From: Oscillatoria princeps RMCB-10
GTDB lineage: Bacteria > Cyanobacteriota > Cyanobacteriia > Cyanobacteriales > Oscillatoriaceae
Assembly: GCA_019359235.1 (NCBI GenBank)
Contig: JAHHHT010000018.1
Location: forward strand, 62,001-126,000
DNA: 64,000 nucleotides
Direction: 5' to 3'
A program made the translations under genes and the position numbers. The notes under the pieces are model-generated. The model was not told the DNA's origin and made no database searches. It was given only the letters and a program-made list of their open reading frames with translations. Shown one piece after another: positions 1 to 9,588 of the stretch (the first letter of the stretch is position 1; each line of letters opens with the position of its first letter).

Positions 1-303
1 GTTTCCACGATTGAGCTGACGGAAATTTTTTGCGCCGCCGCACTCCCAAATTTATTATACCCCCCTCTGCCCTCGCCCTCACCATCGCCTTAAAAAGGAT
101 CTGGGGGTGCGACGAGGGAAATAAAGCCGGCACGCTCCCGCAGCGCTTTGCATTGCGCTGCGCGACGGGCCACTGGGCATGGGGCATGGGGCATGGGGTA
201 CTGGGGATTGGGGCATGGGTTACGGATTTCAGGACACCTAACCCCTGACCCCTCATCCCCCTACCCCCTAACCCCTGATCCCCCTAACCCCTGATCCCCA
301 ACC
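1..303. repeat. Low-complexity spacer with tandem CATGGGG and CCCCTAACCCCTGAT repeats
   Basis: No gene is supported here. Around 177-215 the plus strand carries several tandem copies of a GGGGCAT unit, and 238-303 is a run of CCCCTAACCCCTGA-like units ending just before the stop codon of the downstream minus-strand kinase gene. The same CATGCCC-type tandem occurs at about 2296, 34920 and 46500, so it is an interspersed simple-repeat family of this genome. Short apparent reading frames through it are artefacts of the repeat. Confidence 0.6.
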
Positions 304-1800
304 CTACTTCTTGGCCACGAAAGTGCCGGCTATCATATCGTGCAGCGCCCGCTTCTTGGGAGTCAAGCCGGCCAGGACGAACCCCAGCAGCAACATCGCC
401 CCTGAAATCGTTTTGCTCCAGTACCGCCGGTTCGCCCGCTGCCATGAAATCCGCTGGCCATTGGCGTCCGTCACCACTATCCCCACATACATTTTCCCCA
501 GAGTTGCTTGTTTTGGCGAGCTCTCCAGTAAGGTAAAATACAGCCATTTCACCCCCATCCCTAACAGAACCACACCCAGGATTACTGAAGGCTCTTCCCC
601 AAAAAACTTCCAGCGAAACAGAATCGTCAACATCGCTATCAGCAGCCCGATAAACCCCCCTACTGTCCCCAAAGCTGTGAGCGTTGCGGCATTCAAGAAT
701 ACGTCTAAGCCTTGCAAGCTGCCATCCGTTAGGTTAGACTTATAATTTAGTAAAAATCCGCTAATAGCCGCCGCCGCGACTGTGACAGTGCCAGTGTCTG
801 TGAGAGATGCCGTAAAGCGCCGCCAAAATCCAGCATAGACAGGGGCTGCCGGTGGCAGATTTCCCCCAGAATGGGGAGATAGCTGAGAGAAACTGCGCTC
901 AATATCTGCCAGACGCTGTAAAATGATTAGAGAAGTTTGAGGCCGGCTTGCTGGCAGCAAAGCCATCAGGTCATCAATTAAATTAGCCACCGGCGCGGAA
1001 ATTTGAGGGGCGCTGTTTCGCCAGAGCAGCTTTCCTGTGGCAGAGTCTGCCGGCAAGTCAGTGGGAGGCTTGCCGGTGATCAAATAAACAAACGTGCGCC
1101 CGAGGGCGAAAAAATCAGATTGGGGCACGGCTTGCCCGCTGGCTTGTTCGGCTGGGGTGAAGCCGGCTGAAAAAATCTGCGTGACCTTGGGCCCGCCCCC
1201 GATAATGGTAGCGGTAATTTCCCTAGCGGTGCCAAAGTCAATTAACACCAGCTTCCCCCCTGACTCCTCTTGGTAAGGGGGAGAGTTGCGCAACATAATA
1301 TTAGCCGGTTTGATGTCGCGATGGAAATAATTTTGCTTGTGAACTTGACCTAAGATTTCCGCGAGTTGCTTTAACCAATCGAGCGCCACTGCTTCCGTGA
1401 CCGGTTGATTGTTTCGCCGGCACATCCACTCCTCTAAATTTATCCCCTCAATTTTTTCCATCACCAAGCAGTGCGCCGGCTGCTGGCTGTTTCTGGGGGA
1501 AAAGGTGAAGTAGCCGTCGGGAGCTACTTTGGGGATGCCCGGATGATTCAGCCGGCTCATCACCCGCGCTTCTTGCTGAAACAGGGATACGGCTTTCGGC
1601 TGATTGAGGGAGAGGAGTTTCAAGACTTTGGGGGTGCCGGAATCGCTGACTTCATAGGTTTTGGCAAAACCGCCCTCGCCCAGGAGGCGCAGGACGCGAT
1701 AGCGCCCTGACAGCAGCAATTGGGAGCCGCAGGTTTGGCAAAAGAGCAGATTGTCTGGGTTTTGGCGTTTTGGGCAGTTGGGGTTGATGCAGTAGCTCAT
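304..1800 (-). CDS. Serine/threonine protein kinase with N-terminal zinc ribbon and C-terminal RDD membrane domain
   Basis: A 498-residue Hanks-type kinase. The N-terminus has a four-Cys ribbon (C4, C9, C21, C24). The kinase domain spans about residues 33-310, with glycine loop GEGGFA (41-46), Lys61, Glu77, catalytic HRD (160-162) and DFG (188-190), so it looks active. The C-terminal third (about 325-498) contains hydrophobic segments and ends in a typical RDD-family signature, RALHDMIAGT. This would anchor the kinase in the membrane with its catalytic domain in the cytoplasm. Ribbon-kinase-RDD fusions are familiar from cyanobacteria. The substrate is unknown and nothing in the neighbourhood suggests one. 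Confidence 0.9.
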   Translation of the reverse strand: MSYCINPNCPKRQNPDNLLFCQTCGSQLLLSGRYRVLRLLGEGGFAKTYEVSDSGTPKVLKLLSLNQPKAVSLFQQEARVMSRLNHPGIPKVAPDGYFTFSPRNSQQPAHCLVMEKIEGINLEEWMCRRNNQPVTEAVALDWLKQLAEILGQVHKQNYFHRDIKPANIMLRNSPPYQEESGGKLVLIDFGTAREITATIIGGGPKVTQIFSAGFTPAEQASGQAVPQSDFFALGRTFVYLITGKPPTDLPADSATGKLLWRNSAPQISAPVANLIDDLMALLPASRPQTSLIILQRLADIERSFSQLSPHSGGNLPPAAPVYAGFWRRFTASLTDTGTVTVAAAAISGFLLNYKSNLTDGSLQGLDVFLNAATLTALGTVGGFIGLLIAMLTILFRWKFFGEEPSVILGVVLLGMGVKWLYFTLLESSPKQATLGKMYVGIVVTDANGQRISWQRANRRYWSKTISGAMLLLGFVLAGLTPKKRALHDMIAGTFVAKK

Positions 1801-2420
1801 GGGTGCCGGTGGGATGGCTGTATTCCCAATATAGGATGGGGATTCACCCGAGAGGCGGTTTCTTCAAATCGCGCCGGCACCGCGAAAGCCCGCCAAAGCG
1901 GGCTCAATAGGGGGGAGCGTTCCTCTGCTGTCGGGTGGGGGATGGGTTGCCGGTGGGCCGGTGAACTGTGTCCTCAGGACATCGCGCCCCTCCCCCAGCT
2001 GTTCCGAACTCGACCGATGGCTCGCCGCGACATTCATGCGTTCCTACAGGCCGGTGGAGCTTGGATCTCGACCGGTAGAGCTTGCAGCTCGACACTTGTA
2101 GAGACGGGACAGATTCCTCAATTGGGTGCTGTAATACCTGTTCAATCTCAGCTGGTTCTGTGAGTTACGAAGATGAAGAACCATTTCCAGAATCGGTTCT
2201 ATAGCGCGTCTAAATCATTTAGGCATCATCGCATCATCGCATCATCGCATCATCGGATTTTGGATTTTGGATGGGGGATTGATTGCTTCTTCCCCATGCC
2301 CCATGCGCTACGCCCTATGCGCCATGCCCCATGCCCTATGCCCCATGCCCTATGCCCTATGCCCATACCGGATCGGTTGAGATTTGAGATCGCTCCCAAA
2401 TCCCAAATCCCCTCCCGGGA
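1801..2420. other. Intergenic spacer with CATCATCG and CATGCCC tandem repeats
   Basis: This stretch separates the kinase from the Cax gene and has no convincing gene. About 2223-2257 holds four to five tandem ATCATCGC units, and about 2296-2367 holds tandem CCCATGCCC units. Near 2050-2095 the motif CTCGACCGGTAGAGCTT is partly duplicated. No promoter or terminator could be assigned with confidence. Confidence 0.5.
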
Positions 2421-3536
2421 CTAGCCGATGCTCTCAATCACCGGATGGAAGAAGAAAGCCAATCCCAAAACCGTATAGGCAGCCAGCAGGAGAGTGCCTT
2501 CCAGCCAGTCAGACCGGCCATCGGAACTGACGGAATTGGCAATCAGCACCGACACCGCCACCGCCACCAGTTCAAACGGATTGAAATCCAGATCCATCGG
2601 CTGGCCGAAGGCCCAGCCGGCCAGAACCAGCACCGGCGCGACAAACAGGGCAATTTGCAAGCTCGAACCCACCGCCACCGACACAGACAGATCCATCTTA
2701 TTCTTCATGGCCACTGTCACAGCGGTAGCGTGTTCGGCGGCGTTGCCAATAATCGGGACGAGGATGACGCCGGTGAACAGCGCCGTCAGACCCAGACGCG
2801 CCGTCGCTTCTTCCAGGGTGTCCACAAGCAACTCTGACTCAATCGCCACCATCACGGTGCAAACAAACAGCACCCCAACCCACAGCCACAGATTGGTTTT
2901 GCCTTCAACCTCATCCGGTGCCAGGTTCGCCTCAGCCAGCTCTTCGTTGGCCTCCTCTGCCACACCGACATCGTAGAGATAGGTGTGAGTCTTCATAGAA
3001 AACAGCAGCGTCAGCCCGTAGACCAAAATTAACACCACAGCCACAGCGCTCGAAAGCGTCTGCATGGTGACTTCACTAATCCCATTGGAGGTGACATCCA
3101 CTGCGGTTGGCAGCAGAATGGCAATCACAGCCAGATTCATTGACGAAGCGTTCGTTCTGGCCACAATCGGCTGAAAGGTCTGCTCCTTGTAGCGCAAGCC
3201 GCCCAAAAGCATCGACAAGCCCATCACCAAGAGCAAGTTGCCGATGATCGAGCCGATGATACTGGCTTTGACGACATCAATGACTCCGGCTTTGAGCGCC
3301 ACCAGACCGATAATCAGTTCCGTAGCGTTGCCAAAGGTAGCATTTAACAGCCCCCCCAGGGAAGGGCCAACGACGACGGCGATTTCTTCCGTGGCGCTGC
3401 CCATCCAGGCGGCCAGGGGGATAATGGCCAGTGCGGAGAGGACAAACACCGACAGCGATCCCCACTCCAAGAAGTGGGCGGCAATGGAAATCGGGACAAA
3501 CAGCAGCAGGACTAAAAATATTTTGTTCGCTGACAT
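2421..3536 (-). CDS. cax: Calcium/proton exchanger of the CaCA/CAX family
   Basis: A 371-residue integral membrane antiporter. It has about eleven hydrophobic segments and the two conserved CAX repeats that form the ion-binding site: GNATELI near residues 69-75 and GNAAEHATAV near 262-271. An acidic, hydrophilic stretch (about 195-212) separates the two halves, as in CAX proteins. The family exchanges cytoplasmic Ca2+ for H+ and supports calcium and salt or alkaline pH homeostasis in cyanobacteria. Length and motif order are complete. The gene stands alone, with no operon partner within 500 bp on either side. The ATG start fits the usual N-terminus. Confidence 0.93.
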   Translation of the reverse strand: MSANKIFLVLLLFVPISIAAHFLEWGSLSVFVLSALAIIPLAAWMGSATEEIAVVVGPSLGGLLNATFGNATELIIGLVALKAGVIDVVKASIIGSIIGNLLLVMGLSMLLGGLRYKEQTFQPIVARTNASSMNLAVIAILLPTAVDVTSNGISEVTMQTLSSAVAVVLILVYGLTLLFSMKTHTYLYDVGVAEEANEELAEANLAPDEVEGKTNLWLWVGVLFVCTVMVAIESELLVDTLEEATARLGLTALFTGVILVPIIGNAAEHATAVTVAMKNKMDLSVSVAVGSSLQIALFVAPVLVLAGWAFGQPMDLDFNPFELVAVAVSVLIANSVSSDGRSDWLEGTLLLAAYTVLGLAFFFHPVIESIG

Positions 3537-4161
3537 TCAGGTTTTTCAGATGAGACTGAAATTTCAGTTTAGCCAAGCTGGCAGTCTTTGCCGAGGGCGC
3601 TGCGGAACTTGCGCCACCAGAGTTTCGCACAGCCGCTGCGACCGCCAGTGCCTTCCATGCAAAATTTCAACCAATCCGTTGTATTTTTTGCAACACAATT
3701 TTTGATTCTGCCTTGCGGTTGATGAAAGTTTTGTGCGAAACTGACAAGCAGTTGAAAACATGAGCCTGACGCGCCGGTGAGAGCGGGTATTAATACTGTG
3801 CGTCCCCGCCGCACCGGCTGCCAGCACTCCCGATGCTCCAGACGGGAAATTTCGCGGCGTCGCCGACCCCTAATTGCCAGACAGCACAGCGCTCAGGACA
3901 GCGCGAGCGGGCTTTCTCACCCTCTGGTGCTAAACGGATTCGACCGGCTTTGATGGCCAACCGCAGGCAAGACAGCTTGCCGGCTGAGCCTAAATACATT
4001 TAGTTTGCAATGCAAAAGTTAAGATTTTGGGCGCTTGTAAAGAAACTTCTGGCAAAAAAAGTCAGGGTGAGCGCAAATTAAATGGCTAACGCTTGGCGCG
4101 TCAATCCAGCAGTCTGTCTAGCCGGCAGGCAAATTCTATTTATCGACTTGGATTTGGTAAT
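3537..4161. other. Long leader region upstream of the GH57 gene
   Basis: About 620 bases between the divergent cax and GH57 genes must hold promoters for both. The 3780-3990 part is GC-rich and can form several short stems. From 4000 it becomes AT-rich. No RNA family was recognised. A tRNA-like GATTCGACC near 3949 lacks a matching acceptor and anticodon arm. The region 4093-4161 could be coding if the TTG at 4093 is used as the start of the next gene. Confidence 0.35.
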
Positions 4162-6813
4162 ATGACAGCAACTTCCGATACCGCGTCTTTTGGTTCTGCT
4201 GCCCAAGGTGAAATCACGGGCGCACTTGAGGGGGCTCCCGACCGGCTAGAAACGCCAAAAGACGCGCCTGAAAGCGATCCCCTGCAGGCAGCCACCGGCG
4301 TTTACGTCACCATACACGGACATTTCTACCAGCCGCCGCGCGAAAATCCCTACCTGGACGCGATTGAGCGCCAGCCTTCTGCGGCACCCTTCCACGACTG
4401 GAACGAAAGGATTGACCACGAATGCTATCGCCCGAATGCCTTTGCGCGGGTGCTCAATGACCGGGGCGAACTCGTGGGAATCGTTAACAACTATGAGTAT
4501 CTCAGCTTTAATATCGGGCCGACACTGATGTCGTGGCTGGAACGCTACGATGTGGAAGTTTATCAGCGGATTCTCGACGCTGACCGCAAAAGCTGCCAGC
4601 GCCTGAACGGTCACGGCAATGCTATCGCGCAGGTTTACAACCACATCATCATGCCCCTGGCTAACGAGCGGGACAAGCACACCCAAATTCGCTGGGGCAA
4701 GGAAGATTTCCGCTCCCGGTTTGGCCGAGATCCCGAAGGCATGTGGCTGGCGGAAACCGCTGTGGACTATCCCACCCTGGAGGCGCTAGTCGCGGAGGGG
4801 ATTAAGTTCATCATCCTGGCTCCTTACCAAGCTCAGCGCTGCCGCCCTGTACCCTGGCATGCCAGTAACGGGGAGGGCGATCCGGAATGGTGCGAAGTGG
4901 GCGGGGGGCAAATCGATGCCACCCGACCCTATCGCTGTTTCTTGCCCGGTGGCGATCGGGAGCGGGACTATATCGACATCTTTTTCTACGATGGCCCGAT
5001 TTCGCGGGACATGGGCTTTAACGATGTCCTCGACAGCTCGCACAACTTGGCGGGGCGCATCGGTATGGCGGTGCGCGGGGATAACCGGCCCTGCCAGCTG
5101 ATTGCTGCGGCGACGGATGGGGAAACTTTTGGCCACCACAAGCGCGGTAAGGAGAAATGCCTCGCCTACGCCTTGACGCAAGAGTTTGCCCAGCGCGGCT
5201 GGACGGTGACCAACTTTGCCCATTACCTGAGCCTCCACCCTCCGACTTGGGAAGTGGAACTCAAGCCGGTGACTGCTTGGAGTTGCTTTCACGGAGTCAG
5301 CCGGTGGGAAGATGACTGCGGTTGCGGCTCGATCGGCGGCGGCTGGCACCAAAAATGGCGTCGCCCGCTGCGGACGGCGCTCGACTGGCTGCGCGACCAG
5401 TTGATTGAGGTTTGTGAAGATGCCGGTCGCCGGCTGTTCCGCAATCCCTGGCTGGCGCGGGATGAGTACATCCAGGTGATCCGCGACCGCTCTCTGGAAA
5501 ATGTTGAGGGCTTCCTCGCCCGCCACGCCTCGCACCAGCTGTCGCCGGCAGAGCAGGTGGACGCCCTGCGCCTGCTGGAAATGCAGCGCCAAGCGCTGCT
5601 GATGTATACGAGCTGCGGCTGGTTTTTTGAGGAGCTGTCGCGCCCGGAGGGGGTGCAGATTCTCCGCTACGCCGCCCGGGCGCTGGAACTTGCCGGTGAA
5701 GTCGCCGGCGTGCAGCTGGAAAAGCAATTTGTGGAGCTGCTGGCTTTTGCCCCCAGCAATGTTGAGCTTTACAGGGATGGGGCAGCGGTGTACCGGCATC
5801 TGGTGCTCACCTCCCAGGTTGGCTTCGAGCAAGTGGCGGCGCACTACGCTATCAGTTCGCTGTTCACCACCTATCTGCCGATACAGCGGGTGTACTGCTA
5901 CACCGCCCACCAGCTGGATTACCAGCTCCAGCGCATGGGCCCTCTCACCGTGGCCGTTGGGCAGCTGCAGCTGATTTCGGAAATTACCCAGGAGAATGCC
6001 CAGTACGTTTTTGCCGTTTTGCATCTGGGGGGCTGGGATTTCCACTGCTGCATCCAGCCTTTCAGTGGTCGCCGGTCTTACACGCAAATTAAAGATCGCC
6101 TGTTTGAAGCGCTGCAAGAGGCTTCTGCAGCTCATGCGATTCTGGCAATGGTGCAGCTGTTTGGGGAGCAGTCCTACAGCTTGCGCGATTTGTTCGCTGA
6201 GGAGCGCCACCGCATCATGCAGCTGCTCAGCCAGGAAACGCTGATCCGGGTGGAGCAGCTTTACACTCAGGTCTACCGGGACAATTACGGCATTTTGATG
6301 GGGTTCCACCGCGACGAGCTGCCGGCACCGCAAGAGTTGCAAGTGGCTGCTGAGATTGCTCTGGGACACCGCTGCCTGACTTCGGTGCGGGAATTATACC
6401 ATGAAATCAGCGATTTGTCAAAAGATGACGGGCGTGCGGGGCTGGGCCATTTGGCTGAGCTGGAAGCGGTGGCCACGGAAGCGAAGCATCTGCGGGCTAA
6501 GCTGAATGTGCCGGAAGCTAAGGAAACCCTGGAGCAGCTGATTTTGCGCTCGCTCTGGCACCTGCTGCGGGATGGGTGCGCCGCGACGTTTGAGGCGCTC
6601 CTCGACCGCATCGAGCGGATGATTGAGGTGGGATGCCAGCTGAACCTGCAGCTGAACCTAGAACGGGCGCAGGAACTGTACTGCCAGCAGCTGCGCAGCG
6701 AAATTGTGCCCGAATACTTGCAGTCGGAGAGCGTCGGTCTGCGCCAGCTGCTGCTGCTGGGGCAAAAGTTAGCTGTGGATGTCAGCGCTTGGCTGAACCG
6801 GCTGCCGGTTTAG
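4162..6813 (+). CDS. Glycoside hydrolase family 57 protein with DUF3536 domain
   Basis: An 883-residue cytoplasmic GH57 (alpha-amylase/4-alpha-glucanotransferase superfamily) protein. The N-terminal catalytic half shows GH57 region 1 HGHFYQPP (about residue 51), a region-3-like MWLAETAVD with the expected nucleophile Glu (about 194) and a region-4-like DGETFGHH with the expected acid/base Asp (about 318). The C-terminal half matches DUF3536-type helical sequence. The family probably acts on alpha-glucans such as glycogen, but its exact reaction is not established. The frame is open back to a TTG at 4093, adding 23 residues. The ATG at 4162 was preferred because those extra residues look non-conserved. 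The strong codon bias produces long meaningless frames on the opposite strand. Confidence 0.9.
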   Translation: MTATSDTASFGSAAQGEITGALEGAPDRLETPKDAPESDPLQAATGVYVTIHGHFYQPPRENPYLDAIERQPSAAPFHDWNERIDHECYRPNAFARVLNDRGELVGIVNNYEYLSFNIGPTLMSWLERYDVEVYQRILDADRKSCQRLNGHGNAIAQVYNHIIMPLANERDKHTQIRWGKEDFRSRFGRDPEGMWLAETAVDYPTLEALVAEGIKFIILAPYQAQRCRPVPWHASNGEGDPEWCEVGGGQIDATRPYRCFLPGGDRERDYIDIFFYDGPISRDMGFNDVLDSSHNLAGRIGMAVRGDNRPCQLIAAATDGETFGHHKRGKEKCLAYALTQEFAQRGWTVTNFAHYLSLHPPTWEVELKPVTAWSCFHGVSRWEDDCGCGSIGGGWHQKWRRPLRTALDWLRDQLIEVCEDAGRRLFRNPWLARDEYIQVIRDRSLENVEGFLARHASHQLSPAEQVDALRLLEMQRQALLMYTSCGWFFEELSRPEGVQILRYAARALELAGEVAGVQLEKQFVELLAFAPSNVELYRDGAAVYRHLVLTSQVGFEQVAAHYAISSLFTTYLPIQRVYCYTAHQLDYQLQRMGPLTVAVGQLQLISEITQENAQYVFAVLHLGGWDFHCCIQPFSGRRSYTQIKDRLFEALQEASAAHAILAMVQLFGEQSYSLRDLFAEERHRIMQLLSQETLIRVEQLYTQVYRDNYGILMGFHRDELPAPQELQVAAEIALGHRCLTSVRELYHEISDLSKDDGRAGLGHLAELEAVATEAKHLRAKLNVPEAKETLEQLILRSLWHLLRDGCAATFEALLDRIERMIEVGCQLNLQLNLERAQELYCQQLRSEIVPEYLQSESVGLRQLLLLGQKLAVDVSAWLNRLPV

Positions 6814-6986
6814 CGGCGCAAGAGTGGCTCTCGGTGGCCAGCACCTGCCGGTGAGGACACGGCTTCCGCCGCGCTCGCTGGCAGGAATTTGACAGCTAAT
6901 GGTTGTCTTGGGAGTGAACCGCCAAGACGCCAAGGACGCCAAGAAGGAAGAAGAAAGAGGAAGAGTTCACCCCCTCTGGTGTCTCG

Positions 6987-7499
6987 TCAATAGTTGCGAG
7001 TTGCGATGTCTTGCCATTCCAGCACCACCGGCAGCGGAACTCGCACCGTTAGGGACTGATTTTGCCCCAAAGGCAGCGAGAGCCGCACCGGCGAATTTTT
7101 TGGCAGCTGTGGCAATATCTCCAAGAGGTTCCACTCACCGACATTGGCAGCCGGTGCGCCGGCAAGGAATCTATCTGTAGCGGTGAATACTTCACCGTTA
7201 GCCGCTGTAATTTGTAACGGCTGCGGGTGAGTGAACTCAGCAACACCGGGAAATCCCACCAAGCGCAAATTGACGCTCTCTTTCTCACCTGCTTTCACCC
7301 GTTTAAATAGCACCACCTGCCAGGATTTGCCCGTCTCGTCTCGCAAGGTGTGCCGGGATCGCACTAATATCTGCCCCGGCGCTTCTTCCATCTGACTCAC
7401 CGCTGCAACCGCAGGTGATTGATTGCCCAAACCCACGCACAGCCACAGAATTAATCCGCACATGAACAAAGATAATATCTTCCGCAAGTTACACCGCAT
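6987..7499 (-). CDS. Exported DUF3122 domain protein
   Basis: A 170-residue protein with an N-terminal signal peptide: basic MRCNLRK, a hydrophobic core to about residue 25, and a likely AVA-A cleavage near residue 33. The mature part is predicted beta-rich and resembles the cyanobacterial DUF3122 family, for example DETGKSWQVVLFKRV (about 54-68). It should be periplasmic or thylakoid-lumenal. Function is unknown. The gene stands alone between the GH57 gene and a repeat-rich spacer. Confidence 0.75.
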   Translation of the reverse strand: MRCNLRKILSLFMCGLILWLCVGLGNQSPAVAAVSQMEEAPGQILVRSRHTLRDETGKSWQVVLFKRVKAGEKESVNLRLVGFPGVAEFTHPQPLQITAANGEVFTATDRFLAGAPAANVGEWNLLEILPQLPKNSPVRLSLPLGQNQSLTVRVPLPVVLEWQDIATRNY

Positions 7500-7831
7500 G
7501 AGGGCTAAGATTTTTTCCTATTATAATATTTTATCCTGCATTTACTTGCGGGGTAGGGGCGAGTTGATCAATACTCTGAGCTGCGCCGTAAATATCTCTG
7601 GACTAACCCGCCCCTATAGTTTTTAGGGGGCGGGTGTATCAATACTGCGTAACTGAGCGCCGCAAGAAGATTGCGGTATTGCCAAGGGGGTCAGCTGGCA
7701 AATATAGCGTTTCTCAGTTGGGTGAACTATGGCCGAGAAACCCGGTTTTTTTTACAAACCGGGTTTCTCAGTACCTCACTAATATGAGAGCCGCTAGAAA
7801 ATATCTAATCTACTTGACCCCCAACACCTGC
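7500..7831. repeat. Repeat-filled spacer with a dispersed GC-rich repeat
   Basis: Bases 7556-7615 resemble 34994-35053: both read roughly a GGGCGRGTT-start, ATCAATAYTCTGAG core and CCCGCCCCTA end. A partial third copy follows at about 7628-7660. The element at 7704-7796 is annotated separately. No gene is supported. Confidence 0.5.
7704..7796 (+). mobile_element. MITE-like element family A, copy 1
   Basis: A roughly 93-bp non-coding element with terminal inverted repeats, ATAGCGTTTCTCA at the left and a degenerate TGAGAGCCGCTA at the right. The centre is a palindrome of AACCCGG and CCGGGTT arms. Near-identical copies lie at 34631-34724 and 52219-52312, sharing the blocks CAGTTGGGTGAACT and CAGTACCTCACTAATA. 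This copy has lost the central TTAAAG and has imperfect ends. It encodes nothing, so it would need a transposase supplied elsewhere. Confidence 0.7.
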
Positions 7832-8269
7832 CTAGGGCGCTAAATGTACGGATACATGAGGAGTTAGACCCAGCTTAATATCAACGGTAATCCCTTTCAG
7901 CGCTTGTATCTTTAATCGCTGTTGCAGATCCTTGGTGATCAGCAAGCCGTTGAGGACGAGCGCCAAAAGCTTGTTGCTTTGATTGTCGGCTATCAATTTT
8001 TGAACAGCTTCCTTGTTAATCCGCTCGACGGAACCAACTAGGGAGGTTTGAATCTCTGGCACGAGTCCCATCTCTACTTTAAAGCTCCCCACACTCAGGC
8101 CCAAACTTTCTGCCAAGGGGAGAATGTTTTGGTATTCTTCCAGCACCGCATTGAATTGTTCTTGTGCGGCTGCTGAAATTTCTGTCACTTGCTCTTGCAG
8201 TTGACCCTTAACTTCTTGGGCCTTATCTTTGACACTTTGGATCGGGTTGCTTAACTTTTTGATGTCCAC
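7832..8269 (-). CDS. Conserved hypothetical protein with N-terminal amphipathic helix
   Basis: A 145-residue protein without signal peptide or membrane segment. Residues 1-60 are predicted helical and rich in Lys, Glu and Gln (KDKAQEVKGQLQEQ), suggesting an amphipathic or coiled-coil segment. The C-terminal half is alternating hydrophobic (IQALKGITVDIKLGLTPHV) and could form a beta-sheet. Composition and codon use look like a real gene, and similar small proteins exist in cyanobacteria, but no function is recognised. It lies upstream of the DUF3122 gene on the same strand, with a MITE copy between them. Confidence 0.6.
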   Translation of the reverse strand: MDIKKLSNPIQSVKDKAQEVKGQLQEQVTEISAAAQEQFNAVLEEYQNILPLAESLGLSVGSFKVEMGLVPEIQTSLVGSVERINKEAVQKLIADNQSNKLLALVLNGLLITKDLQQRLKIQALKGITVDIKLGLTPHVSVHLAP

Positions 8270-8685
8270 GATTGCCTCGAAGGATATAGTTTTTTTATTT
8301 AACCACTTTAGTGCGCCCGCAACAATAAAGAAAATATGAAATAACCGAGGGTTAGCTTCGAGAGGTCAAAATACGGCTCCCCAACTGTGGGGAGTTCTTG
8401 GCCAGTTCTCTTGAAGAGAGGCGATTTATTGCGTCTCCGCCTCGACTTCTGCGCGGTGGCCAGAAAAACGACCGGTTCTAAAACTGCTGAAATAGCTGCT
8501 GGAGCGCCGGCTGCCATTTGACCGGCAGCGCTGGAATCGCCATCCCGTCTGGCGGAGTGGCGACTGTCACAAGCTGGGTTTGTGGCAGCGCAGTTGCGGT
8601 CGTGCCAGTATTCCACACCATTTTCGCTCTTGCTGGCTCTATGGCGGCGACCGGCACTCTCCCGGCGCTCCAGCAACTTGAAAAG
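8270..8685 (-). pseudogene. Spacer with a possible decayed C-terminal coding fragment
   Basis: No intact gene is supported. On the minus strand, about 8680 down to the stop at 8478, one frame reads plausibly as the end of a protein, finishing with PVKWQPALQQLFQQF and a stop. It contains ALPQTQLVTVATPPDG but has no start codon or upstream body. A different frame is open for 122 codons from a TTG, but its Arg/Ser-rich composition looks non-coding. The short fragment is the better candidate for a gene remnant. Its family is not recognised. Confidence 0.22.
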
Positions 8686-8943
8686 TTAGTAGTTTAACGC
8701 TCTCTCTTGCGCGAGTTGAATGTCTTTATCCACAGACAAGTTATATACCTCTATCACCTCCTGCAAATTCACACCATCGTGAGATTGCACTACTATCTGC
8801 ACGTCCTCACATGCTTCCACATAGAGGGGGTAATCTTCATCGCTGAAGGTATTGCAGACGACTATCAAGTGGGTAGCTCCTTGAGCTAGCCCCTCATCAA
8901 ACCATATGCTGAGGTCATCCTTGGTTGTTATCATTCCGCTCAT
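8686..8943 (-). CDS. Conserved small hypothetical protein
   Basis: An 85-residue protein containing TKDDLSIWFDEGLAQGATHLIVVCNTF, a pattern I recall from small conserved bacterial proteins of unknown function that begin TKDD and contain GATHxIVVCDTF...EDYPVYV. The sequence continues with DEDYPLYVEACEDVQ and a helical QEVIEVYNLS segment, matching that pattern over its full length. It has no signal peptide or membrane segment. The gene is isolated. Confidence 0.7.
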   Translation of the reverse strand: MSGMITTKDDLSIWFDEGLAQGATHLIVVCNTFSDEDYPLYVEACEDVQIVVQSHDGVNLQEVIEVYNLSVDKDIQLAQERALNY

Positions 8944-9588
8944 AAAACCCTGAATTTTTTTTCAAAACAGCAGCATATTGAAAACGCAGACCGATCCGTG
9001 CTGTTTGCGGCTTTTCCGTTCTGGCGGGCATCTCGCCAGAAAAGCCTGTCCTTTCGGACTCCCCATCAAGAGCGCTACTTCCTGAGAGGGCGGCTCAGCT
9101 CGGCTGTCATCTGTTGTGATTTTTCTACTCAGGAAAGGTAGGGGCAACCAAGGCGGGATTGCGCGTACCCGCTGCGTGCGTGCCATTAGTTGTGCGGTGC
9201 CGCTCACAGGCGCAAGCAGCCTCCTTTGTAGAAGGTTTTTTCGTTGACTCTTTTGTCGTTGAGAAGGTCAGTCAGGGACTGTCGGGGCGGGTGACGAGAT
9301 TTTTACCGCGCAGTTCAGAGTGGGGATAAACCCGCCCCCATCCCGCGCTCGCCGGCCCAAAGTCTGAAGAATGTTGGAATGTTGGATTCCCTCACCTTCT
9401 GGCACTCCCGGACTCCCGCGCATCGGGTTAAGAACTACTGACCTTAACCGTTTTTGGCAGACGGCTCAATTATACACCCTCTTCCTTTTACTGATAAACG
9501 GTTTTGGTTAACCGCTCAAAAATTTCACAAAGTTTTCGCATTTTAGGGGGTGCTGGCGGCTGCACCCCTCTCACTCAAGAGACTGGTA
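8944..9588. other. Intergenic spacer, no gene supported
   Basis: Bases 9270-9345 are GC-rich and weakly resemble the dispersed repeat at 7556 (GGGGCGGGT ... AAACCCGCCCCCA). AATGTTGGA is directly repeated near 9370. Two ACCGTTTTTGG/ACGGTTTTGGTTAACC motifs lie at about 9449 and 9498 and could be a repeated binding site or chance. The minus-strand frame at 8962-9207 has no family resemblance and is not annotated as a gene. Confidence 0.4.

Noticed and set aside
3900-4000. GATTCGACC reminiscent of a tRNA or tmRNA T-loop
   Set aside because: No acceptor stem, anticodon arm or CCA-end context could be fitted around it.
4786-6369. A 527-codon open frame antisense to the GH57 gene
   Set aside because: It is a by-product of GC-rich codon usage in the real gene. 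The translation is rich in Leu, His, Arg and Gln and has no family features.
8962-9207. An 81-codon minus-strand frame
   Set aside because: Composition is Pro/Arg/Ser-rich with no recognisable domain, in a spacer with repeats.
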